This document shows, one piece after another, positions 36,998-50,392 of a stretch of 64,000 nt of DNA. The notes under the pieces were generated by a model that was not told where the DNA came from, did no database searches, and was given only the letters and a program-made list of their open reading frames with translations. How positions within the stretch are numbered: position 1 is the first letter of the stretch; each line of letters starts with the position of its first letter. A program made the translations under genes and the position numbers. Source of the stretch: Diadema setosum (lineage: Eukaryota > Echinodermata > Echinoidea > Diadematoida > Diadematidae); the NCBI GenBank assembly GCA_033980235.1, contig CM067067.1:35633200-35697199 (forward strand), read 5' to 3'.

Positions 36998-39868
36998 CCC
37001 ACCCCCAGTTATAACTGAATTAAATTATAATGGAAACGGTCAAACCGGACAGGTCTATAAGATTAGTCAGAGATGTGTGTTTTTGTTTTTGTGTATGTGT
37101 GTGCACGCATGCGTGTGTTTTAGCAGTGAAATATGGGCGAGTAGTTCTAGTAAAGATGCAGATGATAACATCGTCAAGAGGATGATAAGCAGAATGACAA
37201 TTGGAACACATGCGAAGAGAGAAAGAGAGAGAGAGAGATAGAAGAATATATTATACATTCACTTCGCTTTTTGTTTATGAAGATTTGGCAAAATGGAACT
37301 GACGATTCCTTTTTGTATGTCTGATTCAAACATGAAAAGACAATAGCAAGGAAAAGAGTAGAAGGACACATCTAGTTGATGAATAGTATATCTGTTATCA
37401 CCTTTTTGATCAAATTTTCACATGAAAACATGACAACATCAAATTTTGCATTATCATTTTGATTGTCACTGTCAGAAATCATTTGAATTGTGCCAAGTCG
37501 TCGCGATTGTTTCTCCAAAAGCATGCAAACAAGCAAGCAAACAAGCAAGGAAGCAACCAAACAACCAACTAAAAACAAAGACACGTAAACGAACTAAATG
37601 AAAAAGAAAACGAAAACATGAAGGAAGGAAGCTTGCAGTTGGAATTTCTCACCGATGAAGAAAGGGAGCACGAATCCAACCATAGAGGGCGCTATACATC
37701 TTGAGATAGCGAGCGATTTTTATCATTTTATTTTTTCCTGCAGAGGGAGTAGAAGAGTACTCTAGAAGATTTTTTTTTTTCAGTCGTTTGCATTGCATCT
37801 TTAAGACTATTCCATGCAATATGAAATATTACTGTATAATATCGATGATATGATTAGGTACACAAACCATAAACTTTCAATATCCTAGTAGTCAAGATAA
37901 TGGCTTGTCATAAAAATCTACTTATCGGAATTATTTTCAACAACTGTACCATCCTAGTATGTGGATCAACTTCAAACAATATCATATAGCGTTTTTTTGT
38001 GTGTTTTTTTTTTAAGTTAAGGCGTGGCATGACATGTCTAGGATTTAGAAAGATATTAAACACATTTTTTTTTTCGTTGAAAAGTTGAAAATAAATGCAA
38101 TTGTCATACACATTATTTAATATCTTTCACGCACTGATTTTTTATTAAATAAGTAAAATTAACGCACACACATTCTTACACACAAACATACTTACACACG
38201 CACAAGCGCACAAACGCACACACACATTATATGTATCTACTGGTAGGTAACTACAGCAAAAAAATATTATGATAAACCTAGTCAAACTGTTTACATTTTA
38301 TTGAAATGAGAGTTGAATTAAAATCATCCTGTTTTATATCAAATAAATAATGGATTAAAGATGAATGCTCAAGATAAGATGGAGATTGTTTATCATGAAA
38401 CATTATCAAAGCCTCACATTAGAAAAGAAGACTAGAATAGCAAAGCATATCTATATAACTTCCACATTCTCAGTACGCTGTAGTTATTTTAAGTGCAGAT
38501 AATCATAATATCCATTTCGAACTTGGAATCTTAATCAATGCATTATTTGTCGTCGACTTCTCACTTCTCTAAGTAGGGCACGCAACTGTAACTTGAAACG
38601 GCTACACATTGCATCGTAGAAGGAAAAAAAATATATCTTGATTAACACAGAAACCAGCCACGCCCACTTTCTCCCTTCTTTCATCCGTCCATTAGGCACG
38701 CAACATTACAACGCTGATAGATAATGGCGGACTCCGTAGCGCCGTGTTTGCTGATACACGCCTGATTTCCGAGCTGACTCCGGGCAGTGCGTTTACTCCT
38801 CATGCCATACCGTGAGTCGGGTTAATAACTTTAACCGATAACTTTCCGAGTAGGCATGGCGTCTCTCCACGTCGACATCCTTGTCAACGCATTCAAATCG
38901 CTTGGTTTGTACATCTTATTTTTACAATAACGAAATCACTTACATACAACCCCCTCCTCTATGATTCTATTTATAGCTTACCAATGACCTCGTTATCGAA
39001 TGACTGAGCAGAGGCTGATTTACATAACACGACTAGGTAGAACAGCATGCATGAAACCAAACCTGAACCAAAATCTCCTTACCAGATATTCAGAGGTCAT
39101 GACCCTTGACCTGCTCGTGAGGACGTTGAGTCTCTCTCCTACAGACCTTGACCATGTTACGGGGGATGATGTTAACATCTGTTTGACAGGAATCTGGCCT
39201 CCACTTCGGCATGTCTTCCAAGAGCCGGCGATCTCATCAGCCAACACTCTGGCTTGAACTCGAGACACAAATAGGAATCTCCGATCCTTTCGCCTCTCAG
39301 CTTGTAGAACATTATCGTACACATTATGCCAGTGATTAATGTGATGTATATCTATAACTATGAACTTCACATGGTGCCTATTTTAATAAATGACCACCTT
39401 TCCAGTGTCTTTTGACTTCGTGTTACCCCTAAAGAACAGGTATTACACACAATGAGCTGATAATGTTTAATCCTCAAGAAGATGAATTTGTAATCTCTCT
39501 TGAAAGATAATTGATATGATGGACATTTCCTCAAAATGAGATATGTAGATTTTTTTGGGGGAAAACGCGGCCCCCCAAAAATAAGAAAGAAAGAGAGAAA
39601 AAGAAGATTAGCATGCAACATGTCACTAGCCAACACATCTCCTGCACTCATGTAAAGATATGCCATAATGTGGTCTCTAGCTTTAAACCGGAGTAGCCTC
39701 TACTTCGCTAACGCTGTTCTATCACAGGACCTTGCCATTTTCATCACCCAAGCATTGAGAGGTACTCTTTGAAACACTGGGATGAAGAGAAATATGATTG
39801 ATAAAAGCATCTTGTCAGTGGACTTATAGCACTTGGTAGATGTTGAAGTCCCTCTTATCCACAATACA

Positions 39869-39923
<55 letters not shown>

Positions 39924-40693
39924 CATACATACACACAGAGAGATGTACGGAAAGGAATCAAGAGAGGAGAAAGAGAGAAAAAAGGAAGGGGGAAGGGTAT
40001 TTACTATGATCTTGTAGATATTAAAAAAATAACTTTTTTGAATGTATTTGAGACAGCTTGATCTGAAATTGTAATTTGTAATTTGTAATTGTTGCTTTTG
40101 ATATATTAATATCAACATCGATGCTTTGTTCCTGTCTTTAGTCTGAAGAGTAATAAAGACATATTCCCGCGATAGAGTGGACGAGAATTAACCCGCCCTT
40201 TGCAGTGAAATTGTATCGCAACCTCTCAAGTCAATCCACGACACTCCGAGTACTCTATGTTTCGTCGTAGAGGGAGCTATATCGCTTTTCTTCGGCTACT
40301 TTACTTCCCATTGCACGTCCTTGTACTTACAATGACAGTGTGTCTATTTTCCCCCTTTTTTAATCTGTTGAAATACAAGGGTTTAAATATTTGAGATTGC
40401 AATTAAGAGAAATAATTAGCGACGCGTAAAACAGTGAAGTGGCAGACCTTGTTTGTAGGACACTGGAGGGGTGAAGGACGAAGGAATGTTGACTTTTCAT
40501 GTGGAAAATGTAAAATATGATAGAGTATTCAGTGCTTAGCTCAATATCTCTTAAAATGTTTTTGAATAAATACATGCAAAATGTCCATTGTAAGTAACTG
40601 TTCCTGTTACTGTTCATGAAATCGAGTGACGACTACTGATAAGATAAAACTGATTACAGTGACGGTCAAATCCAAGAAGCGCATGCAGTCATC
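36998..40693. other. Intergenic sequence with small GC-richer patches
   Basis: An (AT)n tract lies at 39872-39918. GC-richer patches at 38660-38900 and 39100-39260 (the latter with TGTTTGACAGGAATC) could be regulatory but show no coding structure. Several 60-116-residue frames are unrecognised. Confidence 0.5.
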
Positions 40694-40967
40694 AAGCTTC
40701 TCATCATCATCATCATCGTCATCATTATCACCATCACCATCACCATCACCATCACCATCATCACCATCATCGTCATCATCGTCATCATCGTCATCATCGT
40801 CATCATCATCATCACCACCATCATCGTCATCATCGTCATCATCGTCATCATCATCGTCGTCGTCATCATCGTCATCATCATCATCAACATCATCACCATC
40901 ATCGTCATCATCGTCATCATCATCGTCGTCGTCATCATCATCATCATCATCATCGTCGTCATCATGG
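40694..40967. repeat. Imperfect (TCA/TCG)n trinucleotide tract
   Basis: About 90 triplets of TCA, TCG and CCA. It reads as poly-Ser on the plus strand and poly-Asp or poly-Met/Thr on the minus strand. The resulting frames of 121-131 residues are simple-sequence artefacts. Confidence 0.95.
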
Positions 40968-42811
40968 CCATTGATAATATGGTACATACCTCTTTCCATG
41001 GATCAACAGAACAAGACATAATCTTGGACAAGTGTGGGTGAACGTTTGGGTACTATTGTTACATCTCATATAACCTAATTTCAAATAAGACCAGTATAGG
41101 ACCGATTCTACATTACTCTACACTTAAAAAAAAAAATTGATTACATCTAAAATCATTACCAATTACACAAGGTGGTAGAAACAAAGCAAAAGATAAGGGT
41201 CGGCTCTTTTTTGATATTTTCAAGGATGAAACTGTTATTATTATCATCTGTTTTGTTTTGTTTTATGAGCATGATGGCTTATAGCCTAGTAGAGTTGTCA
41301 GTCAGTGTATGTTAGAAGAAGGAAACGTTCCAGAGAATGGAGTTTCATAGAACTTAAGGAAAGAGCTTAACAAACGACGTAAGTCGGTGAACGTTGGGGG
41401 ATTCGACCCTTTGTTAAGAAAATGTTTGTATCTCGGTCGCTTTAATCACAATAAGGCAATAAACACAGGCTTTCTGCCTTATTTCACGAATGAATGTATC
41501 TTTTGGCATAATGAATCACTGAAGTAAACAAGCTATTTGTCGTAAATTCACGTCCTCCGAGATGTATACTATATTGACTATTATTGTAGGTAGAATCAGG
41601 GGAAAAGTTTTTAGTTATCATTGCTGTCTTTTGCTTTCTTTTTTTTTTGCTACTAAGTGGGGTTTACTACATTTTATGATACTATAATCATATGTAATCA
41701 TATGTAATGATTTGTACAACAGCATCATCCTTTGTCAGATAACGATTATAAAATGATTTTAAACTTCCCAAAGAAGGATAACAAAATTAATAGCGTCAGA
41801 TACACAGCAATGAATATTCATTGTAACATTTAACTTCGCTCCTGAAACGTAAGACGAAGTAGAATATAATATTCTGTGTTGATGAAAATTATCATTATCA
41901 CGAAAAGATACCATAACTACTATACTCCTGCATAAAAAAGTTTATGAAAAAAAATCTGACTTATGATATTAACCGTCGAAACGGAGTAATCCCCCACGCA
42001 ATCAGAAAGTTACTTTGCGTGTGGGTTTGCGAAAAGGGCGCATGTCTGTTTTTGTGATAGTGGAAAGAGTCCGAACACTGGGTGTCCCTTGCGTAGCTTT
42101 CCTCGGGGACTAGTCAAAGACTTTCTGGTCCTTGTCTGTCGTCACCTTCAAATTTTCCTGAAAACCTGCTCAACAATACACCAAACTGATCTGATCACGG
42201 ATATACACATATTATTTTTTGCCTCTTTCTCAAACCTCGAATTACTGTATCTTAGGTCTTTCTTGCCTTTGATTATACTTTATCATGTTACATAATAAAA
42301 CATTAGGCCTACTGAATTAAAGGGAATTGCTTATCACCAATCGTTACTAAAACTGTCGAAAATACTGGAATATGCCATCCTACAAACAACAACTAATATT
42401 CATACACGTCTATCTTTTAGGCTTAATGTCACGTTTTCATGTCCTGTTTTGTATCAATGAAAACTGTGTCTTATTGTTTAATGTATTATGATAAATCTCC
42501 GATTCTGAATTTGAATGGCCTCAAACTCAGAATTTACAGGGGACGAGTGGGGTTGGAAATTCGTTCATCAAACCAACAATGTACGTGACCTGAATTTTCA
42601 ATGGATGTTTTGTTTAAATTTGCTGGACCAAAAGGATCTTGAAATCTTTGTGACCTCATCTTAAATGAAATATAGTTTAGAATATTGAATCGGCCAGCAC
42701 AGTTTTCTTTAAATACTTGCTCTGAATCACTGAAGATGTTTCTTCCTAAACATGTTATCACTTTTTCCTGTTAAAAACTAAGCATATTTCAAATATATCG
42801 TGTTAAGGGAT
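40968..42811. other. Intergenic sequence, no gene seen
   Basis: AT-rich, mostly unique-looking sequence. The 68-residue frame at 42089-42295 has no recognisable domain. Confidence 0.5.
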
Positions 42812-43745
42812 TTGCTTTGTTTGTTTGTTTGTACATTTCCATCTGTGAAGATGGCTGGATAGCCCATATTCAGCTATGTTAAAGGACAAGTTCACCTTCA
42901 TTAACAAAAGGATTGAGAGAATGCAGTAATAGTAGTAGAACACATCAGTGAAAGTTTGAGGAAAATTGGACAATCGATGCAAAAGTTATGAATTTTAAAA
43001 ATTGTTGTGTTGGAACCGCTGGATGAGGAGACTACTAAGGCTCATGATGTCATATGAGTACAACAGTATGAAGAAAACGTAAAGAAAATTCAACATATTT
43101 TCACTTTTTTTTTCGCATGATAAAAGATCACTTGACTTGCCTCTTTCTAAAGGCAATGGTATTAATAAATTATTACCCATAACATATGTCAGTATCAAGT
43201 CAAGGGAATGTGTACTTTTTTTCAAAAGATGAAACTTTGTGAAATTCTCTTTATATTTTCCTTATATTGTTGTACGCATGTGACATCATACACTGCAGTA
43301 GTCTTCTCATCCAGCGGTGACTGCACAAAAACTTCAAAAATTCATAACTTTTGAACGGATTGTCCGATTTTCCTCAAACTTTCAATGATGAGTTCTACTA
43401 TTATTGCTACATTCTCTCAATCCTTATGTTAATGAAGGTGAACTTGTCCTTTAAGCTGGTCTTCCATGGGGTCCAGTTGGATGTGAAGTGGGATCACTTC
43501 ACCGGGTTAAATACCCTGCTCTTTGCGATGAATGAATGAAGCGGGATCTTTTACGTGCATGAGTTGTGACTCTCTCATACACGGGACCTCCATTTCATGT
43601 CCAATCCGAGGGACAGAGTGTTTTGCCTCTTGCTAGAGGGGACGGTATGCTTACACACAACATTACTCAGTCCAGACTCGCGTTCGAACCCGGGCCCATA
43701 GGATCGTGAGGCAGACGCGTTACCGACTGAGCCAACTCACCGCCC
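42812..43745 (-). mobile_element. tRNA-derived SINE, full length, interrupted by a MITE
   Basis: On the minus strand the element opens at 43745 with GGGCGGTGAGTTGGCTCAGTCGG, containing a Pol III A-box-like TGGCTCAGTCGG. A B box follows (GGGTTCGAACGCG, about 43691-43679). A central body includes CCCGTGTATGAGAGAG, CATGCACGTAAAAGATCCC and GGTGAAGTG, and the tail is CCAGCCATCTTCACAGATGG plus (CAAA)n. Net length without the insert is about 362 bp. The body resembles conserved central regions of tRNA SINE families known from deuterostomes (from memory). A second copy on the opposite strand is at 47665-47900. Confidence 0.8.
42883..43450. mobile_element. 568-bp foldback MITE with TTAA target duplication (family B)
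   Basis: It begins AGGACAAGTTCACCTTCATT and ends with its reverse complement. Inverted arms of about 220 bp match with scattered mismatches and indels. TTAA flanks it on both sides (42879-42882 and 43451-43454). It sits inside the SINE, and the sister SINE at 47831-47834 has a single TTAA at exactly this point, so the boundaries are certain. No transposase. TTAA duplication is a piggyBac-type hallmark; assignment to that superfamily is inference. The 76-residue frame inside is not a gene. Confidence 0.9.
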
Positions 43746-43786
43746 TCTCCAGTGTTACCCCTGTTCACGGAATTATCTATAGCAAG

Positions 43787-44035
43787 GGTTCACTTGCACT
43801 CCTCTCCCTGGGAAAAATCTGTCCACCCAGAGGGTAGCTTTTTCCGGGGCCAAATCCAATTCTCTCCATTACCATAATCAAGTCTACACACATGAATAGG
43901 ACGTGCAGGGCGTTGCCAGTACCTTAGCGTGTTGATCCGATTGGACACTAACTTGGTGTCGTGGTAGAATTCGAACCCAGGACCCACTTACTCTAAATCA
44001 AAGTGCACAAGCCACTGGAGTAAGAAACACGTCAA
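43787..44035 (-). mobile_element. Second tRNA-derived SINE, different family
   Basis: On the minus strand the sequence runs TACTCCAGTGGCTTGTGCAC (A-box-like), then a B box GGGTTCGAATTC (about 43980-43967), then a non-tRNA body ending CCCAGGGAGAGGAGTG. It differs from the adjacent SINE in both head and body. No tail repeat is obvious. Confidence 0.55.
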
Positions 44036-44470
44036 GATATAATACAAGTAAAGATTAAAGGTGACTGGAAGTCATTTCGATGAGATCTTTAGAGATTCCA
44101 TTAGATGGAAAGTCAAGCAAGGGGAGACGATTCACGTGGAAACATGAGAAGTCACAACGTTGAATGGTCATATAGTTATTTGATTAATTCTAACAGTTTT
44201 AAAACTCCGTGGTACCTTAGACATTTTCATTTTATTACCAAACAGACAAAACATCAGATCGAATATTAATCAGAGGCGATCCTACCTCAAATATGATTTG
44301 TGAATGTCCTAGTGTTTGCTTTCGAATTGACCAAGATTGATGGTGTTCATGTTTTGGAACGAAGAATTTCTCCCTATAGTCTGTGACTCAAGGCACACGA
44401 TGCAGCTCTTCCCGCCAATAGAGACGGAGTAGGATAAGAAGATAATTACCCTTCCCATGGGTGTTGTGTA
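44036..44470. other. Intergenic sequence, no gene seen
   Basis: No supported feature; mostly AT-rich sequence between a SINE and a GC-richer island. Confidence 0.5.
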
Positions 44471-44760
44471 TCTCCCCTCAGTGCACACCATAGATCAACG
44501 GCGCGCGCCCTAAATGGGCTGTAAAATTTACCTGTCGCACTGTCAGCCGCCGAGTGAAGTCTTAATCATTCCGAATGCCGATTTACCATCACACGCCGCG
44601 ACAGCTAGCAGCATTCAGGGCAACAAGAATCGTTCGTCACCGTTTACGGCTATAGGAGGAGCGTCACGTTATTTCGTTGAAGAACTACTCATGCTGAATC
44701 TGCCGCGCCCACATTTATCATTCAGTCGCAACATGGGATCATACACTTCACGCTACTTGG
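44471..44760. promoter_or_regulatory. GC-rich island, candidate regulatory element
   Basis: A GC/CpG-rich block includes ACGGCGCGCGCCC, then a palindromic GTAAAATTTAC (44521-44531) and CTGTCGCACTGTCAG. An open frame of 93 residues (44514-44795) crosses it but resembles no known protein. It lies 13 kb upstream of the Hox gene. A regulatory role is a composition-based guess. Confidence 0.2.
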
Positions 44761-45644
44761 ATTGGGTGGGTGGGGGGGGGGGGGGGGGGAGGTAGTAAGG
44801 TGAAGAAAAAAAAACCCAACAGATTTACCGAGAATGATTCAGGTGCATAATACATTGTTGTTATATCCTTTTATTTCATCCACTGCTGATTTCTCTTTCT
44901 CTGCTGTCGTAGTTGACACAAGAAGCTGATTAGGGATACATACCAAGAGTAGGTTTAGAGAGCTAAAATTCTCCCATAAGCGTCCCTAAGTCTCCGCTAA
45001 GTCTGCGCTGTCAACGCGTCGAGCCCCTCGACGCTGCCGGGGGAAAACACAAAACAAATGGTGGCTAAAGCGGCCGCGTGAGAGAGTTGCTTCGAGCCCC
45101 AGAAACGTCGGCCAGGAGTATTTGGGCTTAGCCCGGGATAAAACAAGGGTCAAAGGGGACAGGAGAAGGATATAATGAATGAGACGGGATAGAGGGGCGA
45201 ACCTTAGTCTGTAGGACGTAAATGTTATCACAATTACAAAAAGAAGCATTGTGGCAATATACATTTATTGTGTAATATAATATCAAACAATATGATATGA
45301 TATAATATAATACAATATAATATAGTATAATATAGTATAGTATAATATAATATAATATAATATAATATAATATAATATAATATAATATAATATAATATAA
45401 TATAATATACTATACTATAATATAATATACTATAACATAATATAGTATAGTATAGTATAAATAATAAAATATAATATAATAAAATAATATAATATAATGT
45501 AATATATTAGACATCATCTTATGTCTATCGAATTAACATTGCATCTCGCTGTTCATGTAAAGATGATATATCTTTGCTAAAAAAACAACATAACCTCGCC
45601 ATTCACGGTGCGTTGGTTTGTATTCGTATGCTCTCTCCCTCCCT

Positions 45645-45681
<37 letters not shown>

Positions 45682-46080
45682 CTGTTCACTTGGGTTTCAG
45701 TCCAGATGGACAAAATTCAACCAGGTAAAGGCAACGCAATAAAGTGATTGAAAAAAACAAAACAAGTAATGATATTGGTGTGACGACAAATTTGATCGAG
45801 AAAGGACGCATATAACGTTACTGAGACAGAGCTTCAATGACAACAACAACATTAACAACAAGAGGGTAATGAACGATATGCTTTCTTGGCAGTCTTCACG
45901 TGTGATCATTATTACTTTTAAGATTATCATGGATTGAGTATCTCAGTGAAAGGATAAAAAGCCCCTCCCTCCCCCCAAAACACCTTTAATTACATTGCTT
46001 TACAGTGCTTTTGACGATAACCCTTTAAAATATGAACTAAGAACTCTTAAATAACCCTGATTTGATTACATGTCTCTCGG
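44761..46080. repeat. Poly-G tract, (ATAAT)n minisatellite and (CT)n in intergenic DNA
   Basis: Poly-G at 44772-44789. A long ATAAT/ATAGT pentanucleotide tract spans about 45283-45505, and (CT)n lies at 45640-45677. A GC-richer patch lies at 44985-45190. No gene is supported. Confidence 0.7.
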
Positions 46081-46113
46081 GATAATGATAATGATAATAA
46101 TAATAATGATGAA

Positions 46114-46145
<32 letters not shown>

Positions 46146-46219
46146 TGAAAATAATAATGATAATAACGCTACTACTACTACTACTACTACTAATAATAAT
46201 AATAATAAAAATACTGCTG

Positions 46220-46261
<42 letters not shown>

Positions 46262-46334
46262 ATGATAATGATAATGGTAATGATAGTACTACTACATGTA
46301 ATACTAAAACTGCTACTACTAATAATAATATTAA
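46081..46334. repeat. (AAT)n/(ACT)n trinucleotide tract
   Basis: Alternating blocks of ATA/AAT, ACT and GAT triplets. It directly abuts the 3' end of the LINE fragment to its right and may have grown from that element's tail. Confidence 0.9.
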
Positions 46335-46680
46335 CGCAATACATTTATACAACGCATTTTTTATAATCATACACACAATGTTCAAATGCACTTTACAATG
46401 GGATTATTACTAAAAACAAGTGAGTTTTTTTTAATTGTTTTGAAGATGATGATGGATTGCTGGATGCGCGGAGATTTTGTGGTAGTTGATTCCACAGCTT
46501 GGGAGCAGCAGATAAAAATGCTGTATTACCAAGTGTGGCCAGCATCCTGGAAGAGGGATTTTTCAGTGAGTTACCTCGTGAGGAGCGAATGGTGTACCGC
46601 GAGGTTGACCGATGGTTTTTGAGTTCAGATAAGTGAGGAGGAGCGAGACCGTAGATAAATTTGAAAGTGAGAAGGAAAAA
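46335..46680 (-). mobile_element. 5'-truncated CR1/L2-like LINE: reverse-transcriptase C-terminus and 3' UTR
   Basis: On the minus strand the open frame from about 46674 to 46393 encodes LTFKFIYGLAPPHLSEL, then S/R-rich residues, AFLSAAPKLWNQLPQNLR and KQLKKTHLF before the stop. This is the conserved C-terminal signature of CR1/L2/jockey-type LINE polyproteins (LAPPYLSELL ... AAPKLWNSLP ... LKTHLF). The 3' UTR follows with TGCGTTGTATAAATG and then an ATT-type repeat. The catalytic part is absent, so it is a dead-on-arrival copy, although the remaining frame is still open. Confidence 0.75.
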
Positions 46681-47179
46681 AAAATCAATCTGGAACGAAG
46701 AAACAAAGGGGAAAAAAAAAACAACGACAGTGTATTGCATCATTGTTGTATTGTGTATATTTTCAGCATAAAATCAACATAAAAGATACAGAAATAATAA
46801 CCAAAAGTGTTAACTGGGATACGGCTGCATTGCCCTGCTAAGCTATGCCTATACAAGACACTGCTGTTCTACCAAGGGTTCCAGAAAACTATTTAAATAG
46901 CAATAGTATACAAAAAAATAACTGAATTTCAGAAAAAAAAATATACAACTGTAATCATTTAAAAACAAAAAGTACATGTACATACAATTAAAATGACTAG
47001 GAAACACTACGCCCTCCCCCCCCCCCCACCACCGACCTACCAGAACTAAAGTAAAATTTAAAAAAAAAGATATCTGTGGATTACTCAATCATTGCTGAAA
47101 ATGATTGTTGGAGTAATTGAAGAAAAAGACTAGATAAAAGAGTGAAGTTAATCTATCAAACACAACGCACACACACATA

Positions 47180-47222
<43 letters not shown>

Positions 47223-47664
47223 CCAACAGTTAGATTTGGTCATTACAATTCATTGATACTGGATCATTTCATAACGTTAGATATAAAGACGATCAATAGT
47301 TAGTCTATTGTTGCTATGAGAATGATAACATTGATAAAGGCAACAAAATAACGCCAAAGAAAACCTAACTTTGGATACTGACAGACTGTTGATAATCATA
47401 CCAAAATATCATAATGGTACGGAAAGATAAAGGAAATCGCTAATCCATGAATATGGAAGAACGAATTTGAATTTATGTTTAAATGAATTAAGAGAAGGTG
47501 ATTGTATTATTTCGCTATCCACATCATTCCAAAAATTGTGTCCTGTGGAAGCTATTGTTTTCATAATAAATACAATTCTTTTGTGAGAGAGAAAAATGAT
47601 TCATTGGTTTTCTTTAGTATAACAATGTACAAAACATCGATAAAACGCATGTGGAAGGTTACTG
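46681..47664. other. Intergenic sequence with C-run and (CA)n microsatellite
   Basis: Poly-C at 47016-47027 and (CA)n at 47168-47219. No coding evidence. Confidence 0.6.
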
Positions 47665-47900
47665 TGTCCTATCCCTCGGATAGGACATAAAATGGAGGTC
47701 CCGTGTATGAGAGAGTAACAACTCATGCACGTAAAAGTTCCCACTTCATTCATTCATCGCAAAGAGCAGGGTGTCTAACCCGGTGAAGTGGTCCCACCTC
47801 ACATCCAACTGGACCCCATGGAAGACCAGCTTAACGTAGCTGAATATGGGCTATCCAGCCATCTTCACAGATGGAAAATGAACAAACAAACAAACAAACC
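47665..47900 (+). mobile_element. 5'-truncated tRNA-type SINE copy with intact TTAA site
   Basis: It matches the body and tail of the SINE at 42812-43745 in the opposite orientation: CCCGTGTATGAGAGAG, ACGTAAAAGTTCCC, GACCAGC-TTAA-CGTAGCTG, then CCAGCCATCTTCACAGATGG and (CAAA)n. The tRNA-like head is missing. It preserves the unoccupied TTAA that is filled by the MITE in the other copy. Confidence 0.85.
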
Positions 47901-48746
47901 TTTCTTCAACTAATATTGAAGTAATACAAATTCTTCACCTATATATTGTATTCAACAGGAGAAATGTAAAGCACTGTGTTCAAAAATGGTGTACACTTTA
48001 TTGTCCATAAGGCTCTTTTTGTATTAAGAACACATAATTTAATCTCATTTCACAACGGATTCCCCGTACCAGAATCCAATATCAATTTAACGATGAAAGA
48101 GTGGAATACGATGAATATAAAAATGTGTTTGGAGAAGTATTGTTTTAGCGTGTAGTAACACCGAGATTTTATTGACAGTATATTCACTCTGAAAATCAAT
48201 ATGGACTTTCCACTTTAACTTACAATCAATGTAAAGACCAAGAAATCTCATGACTTTAACCTATTTTAACACCAGACCGTTTACAAATAATTTGGCCAGT
48301 AGAATGTTCATTGTATTACTTTGTTTCTAAAAACCATAATGATAATAGTTTAGTAAAGTTAAGTAACAATTTATCAGCCTTTGTCTATCTAAACACGGTC
48401 TTTAATTCATCATTTATTAGGTTTAAAAGAAATTGAGGGTTTCAGTACCAGTAGAAGATGCCAGTGCCATCAGCAAAGAGTAAAAAATAGAACAGACCTT
48501 CCCATGAATCCCATGTAGAACCATGATATAATAGTATTTTATTACTTTATCGTGTCAAAGGCCCTGGAGTAGTCTAGAGAGATATAAATCACAAGCCAAT
48601 TGTGTGGCATTTAGCACTATCGATCGCTTTGGTTATCAAATAAAGATCATAAAACTGAAATTATATAAATATACAATATATGTTTATGTGATAAAATGAA
48701 ATTAGATCTTTATCAATCAACAATAATGTGGAATGAACAATGGAAA

Positions 48747-48789
<43 letters not shown>

Positions 48790-50392
48790 CTTTTAGGAAA
48801 ACCGAATTGTTTGTTATCTGATACATTTCAGTCATTGAGAAATCGAATAACGCGCGTATAAACAATAACCTTTACAAGTAACTTAGGAAATGATGATTAA
48901 TACCAATACGATGTCTTGGGTGATAGTTTCCCAATTCATCCTCCCTACCCTTCTTGTGGCAATTTTAGCAATTATCATTTTGTTGGGGCACTATTTGTAC
49001 ATTTGATTTATGACAAGTTGAATACGCGTGTTGTCTTCTTGTGTCTGTGTGAGTGTGTATGTGTGCTTGCACGCATGAGTAGACTATTTGTCATTGTGTA
49101 AGCATAATATGAACTGTAGTATTTTTAAAGCCATATCCCAAAGATATTCTGCTATACACGTCAGATGAAATTTCACTATTTTTCAGCATGATATAGAAGA
49201 ATCTGAATTAGATTTCAGGGTAAAGTAACATAAAAAAGTAAGCGTACACTAAATTCTAAATAAAAAGACAGTTCTATATTCATTTGTCTAATACACAACG
49301 AAATGAATTCAATTTTTTTTTTTTTTTGCTGTAAGTGACAACAACAACAACAAAATTATCATGATCTGTAGGAAAGAAAATGTGTCTTGGAATTTTTAGA
49401 AGTTAAAAAATTGTCAACTTGCTTCCCTTGCTTCCCTTTAAACAACATCATTATGTCAGTATAAAAATTTGAGTGACATATTTTCCCAGCATAGCAATAC
49501 ATTAACTCTCACATCAATATTGTATAAAAAAGCCTGGCTAAGACGTCACGTATGTTACAGCCATCCACTGCCATTAGTAAATTATCTTGAGATAATCTGT
49601 TTCTTAAATGTCGTTTTTTCATGTTCGGGCGAGAATGATACACTTTCCATTGGCATGTCCGACAGAGCGTCAATTGCAAGTACATATAAGTATTGCTTCT
49701 ACAGCCTCATTCGTTATGAATTTTAATGCCGACCAGTGCATCCAGACACATGAAAACAAAGTGTGGAGATCGCGACAGCGAATAGCTCCATAATCAACGC
49801 GTTGAAGGTGGCGCCAATTGGGTAGTCTGTCCCCTCAGACTCGAAATTGCTTACATCGAGCGATTGTTGTTCATCAGCCGGTGTCTGGGGGGGGGGGGGG
49901 GGGAGGTATTTTTCCTAACGCTGAGTGGCTTCAGTGCAAGCCTCGGCTGTTGTTTTTTATCACACCCATAAAGCAAGATTTTGAGGCTTCTTTTAAAGAA
50001 CCTCTGGGAAAAATAGTACACATTTTCGAAAATCCACGCTTTCTGATTCATGTGCAGGGTTCTCTATCCTTAGACTAGCCAGGCATGTGGAGAAACTGCC
50101 TAATGACAGTGAAGGCACTACAATTACCCTACTGGCAGATATAGGTTAGACGAATTGGACCGCAGGTTGAATTCAGTGTACAATACTCCTTCATGTCATC
50201 ATTCTCTTTTCCTTCTATTCATTACCCGATCATTTCTCTATATTCCCACTATTTTTGTGTGAAAGGTAATCCCGACGAGTGATCGAAACATCTTCGAATA
50301 ACTAACTACCCAGGAGCCAGTTTGAATTATTTCAAGGTCATATTCCGTTCAGTTTGTCTTCGCCTATTGGATCTTTGTGGTAAGGTAAACAC
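47901..50392. other. Intergenic sequence, no gene seen
   Basis: AT-rich DNA with a TTTTG repeat near 48750-48790 and a poly-G tract at 49887-49903. Frames of 60-86 residues are unrecognised. Confidence 0.5.

Noticed and set aside
40607..41031. Poly-Asp, poly-Ser and poly-Met/Thr frames of 121-131 residues
   Set aside because: All are translations of a TCA/TCG microsatellite on alternative frames.
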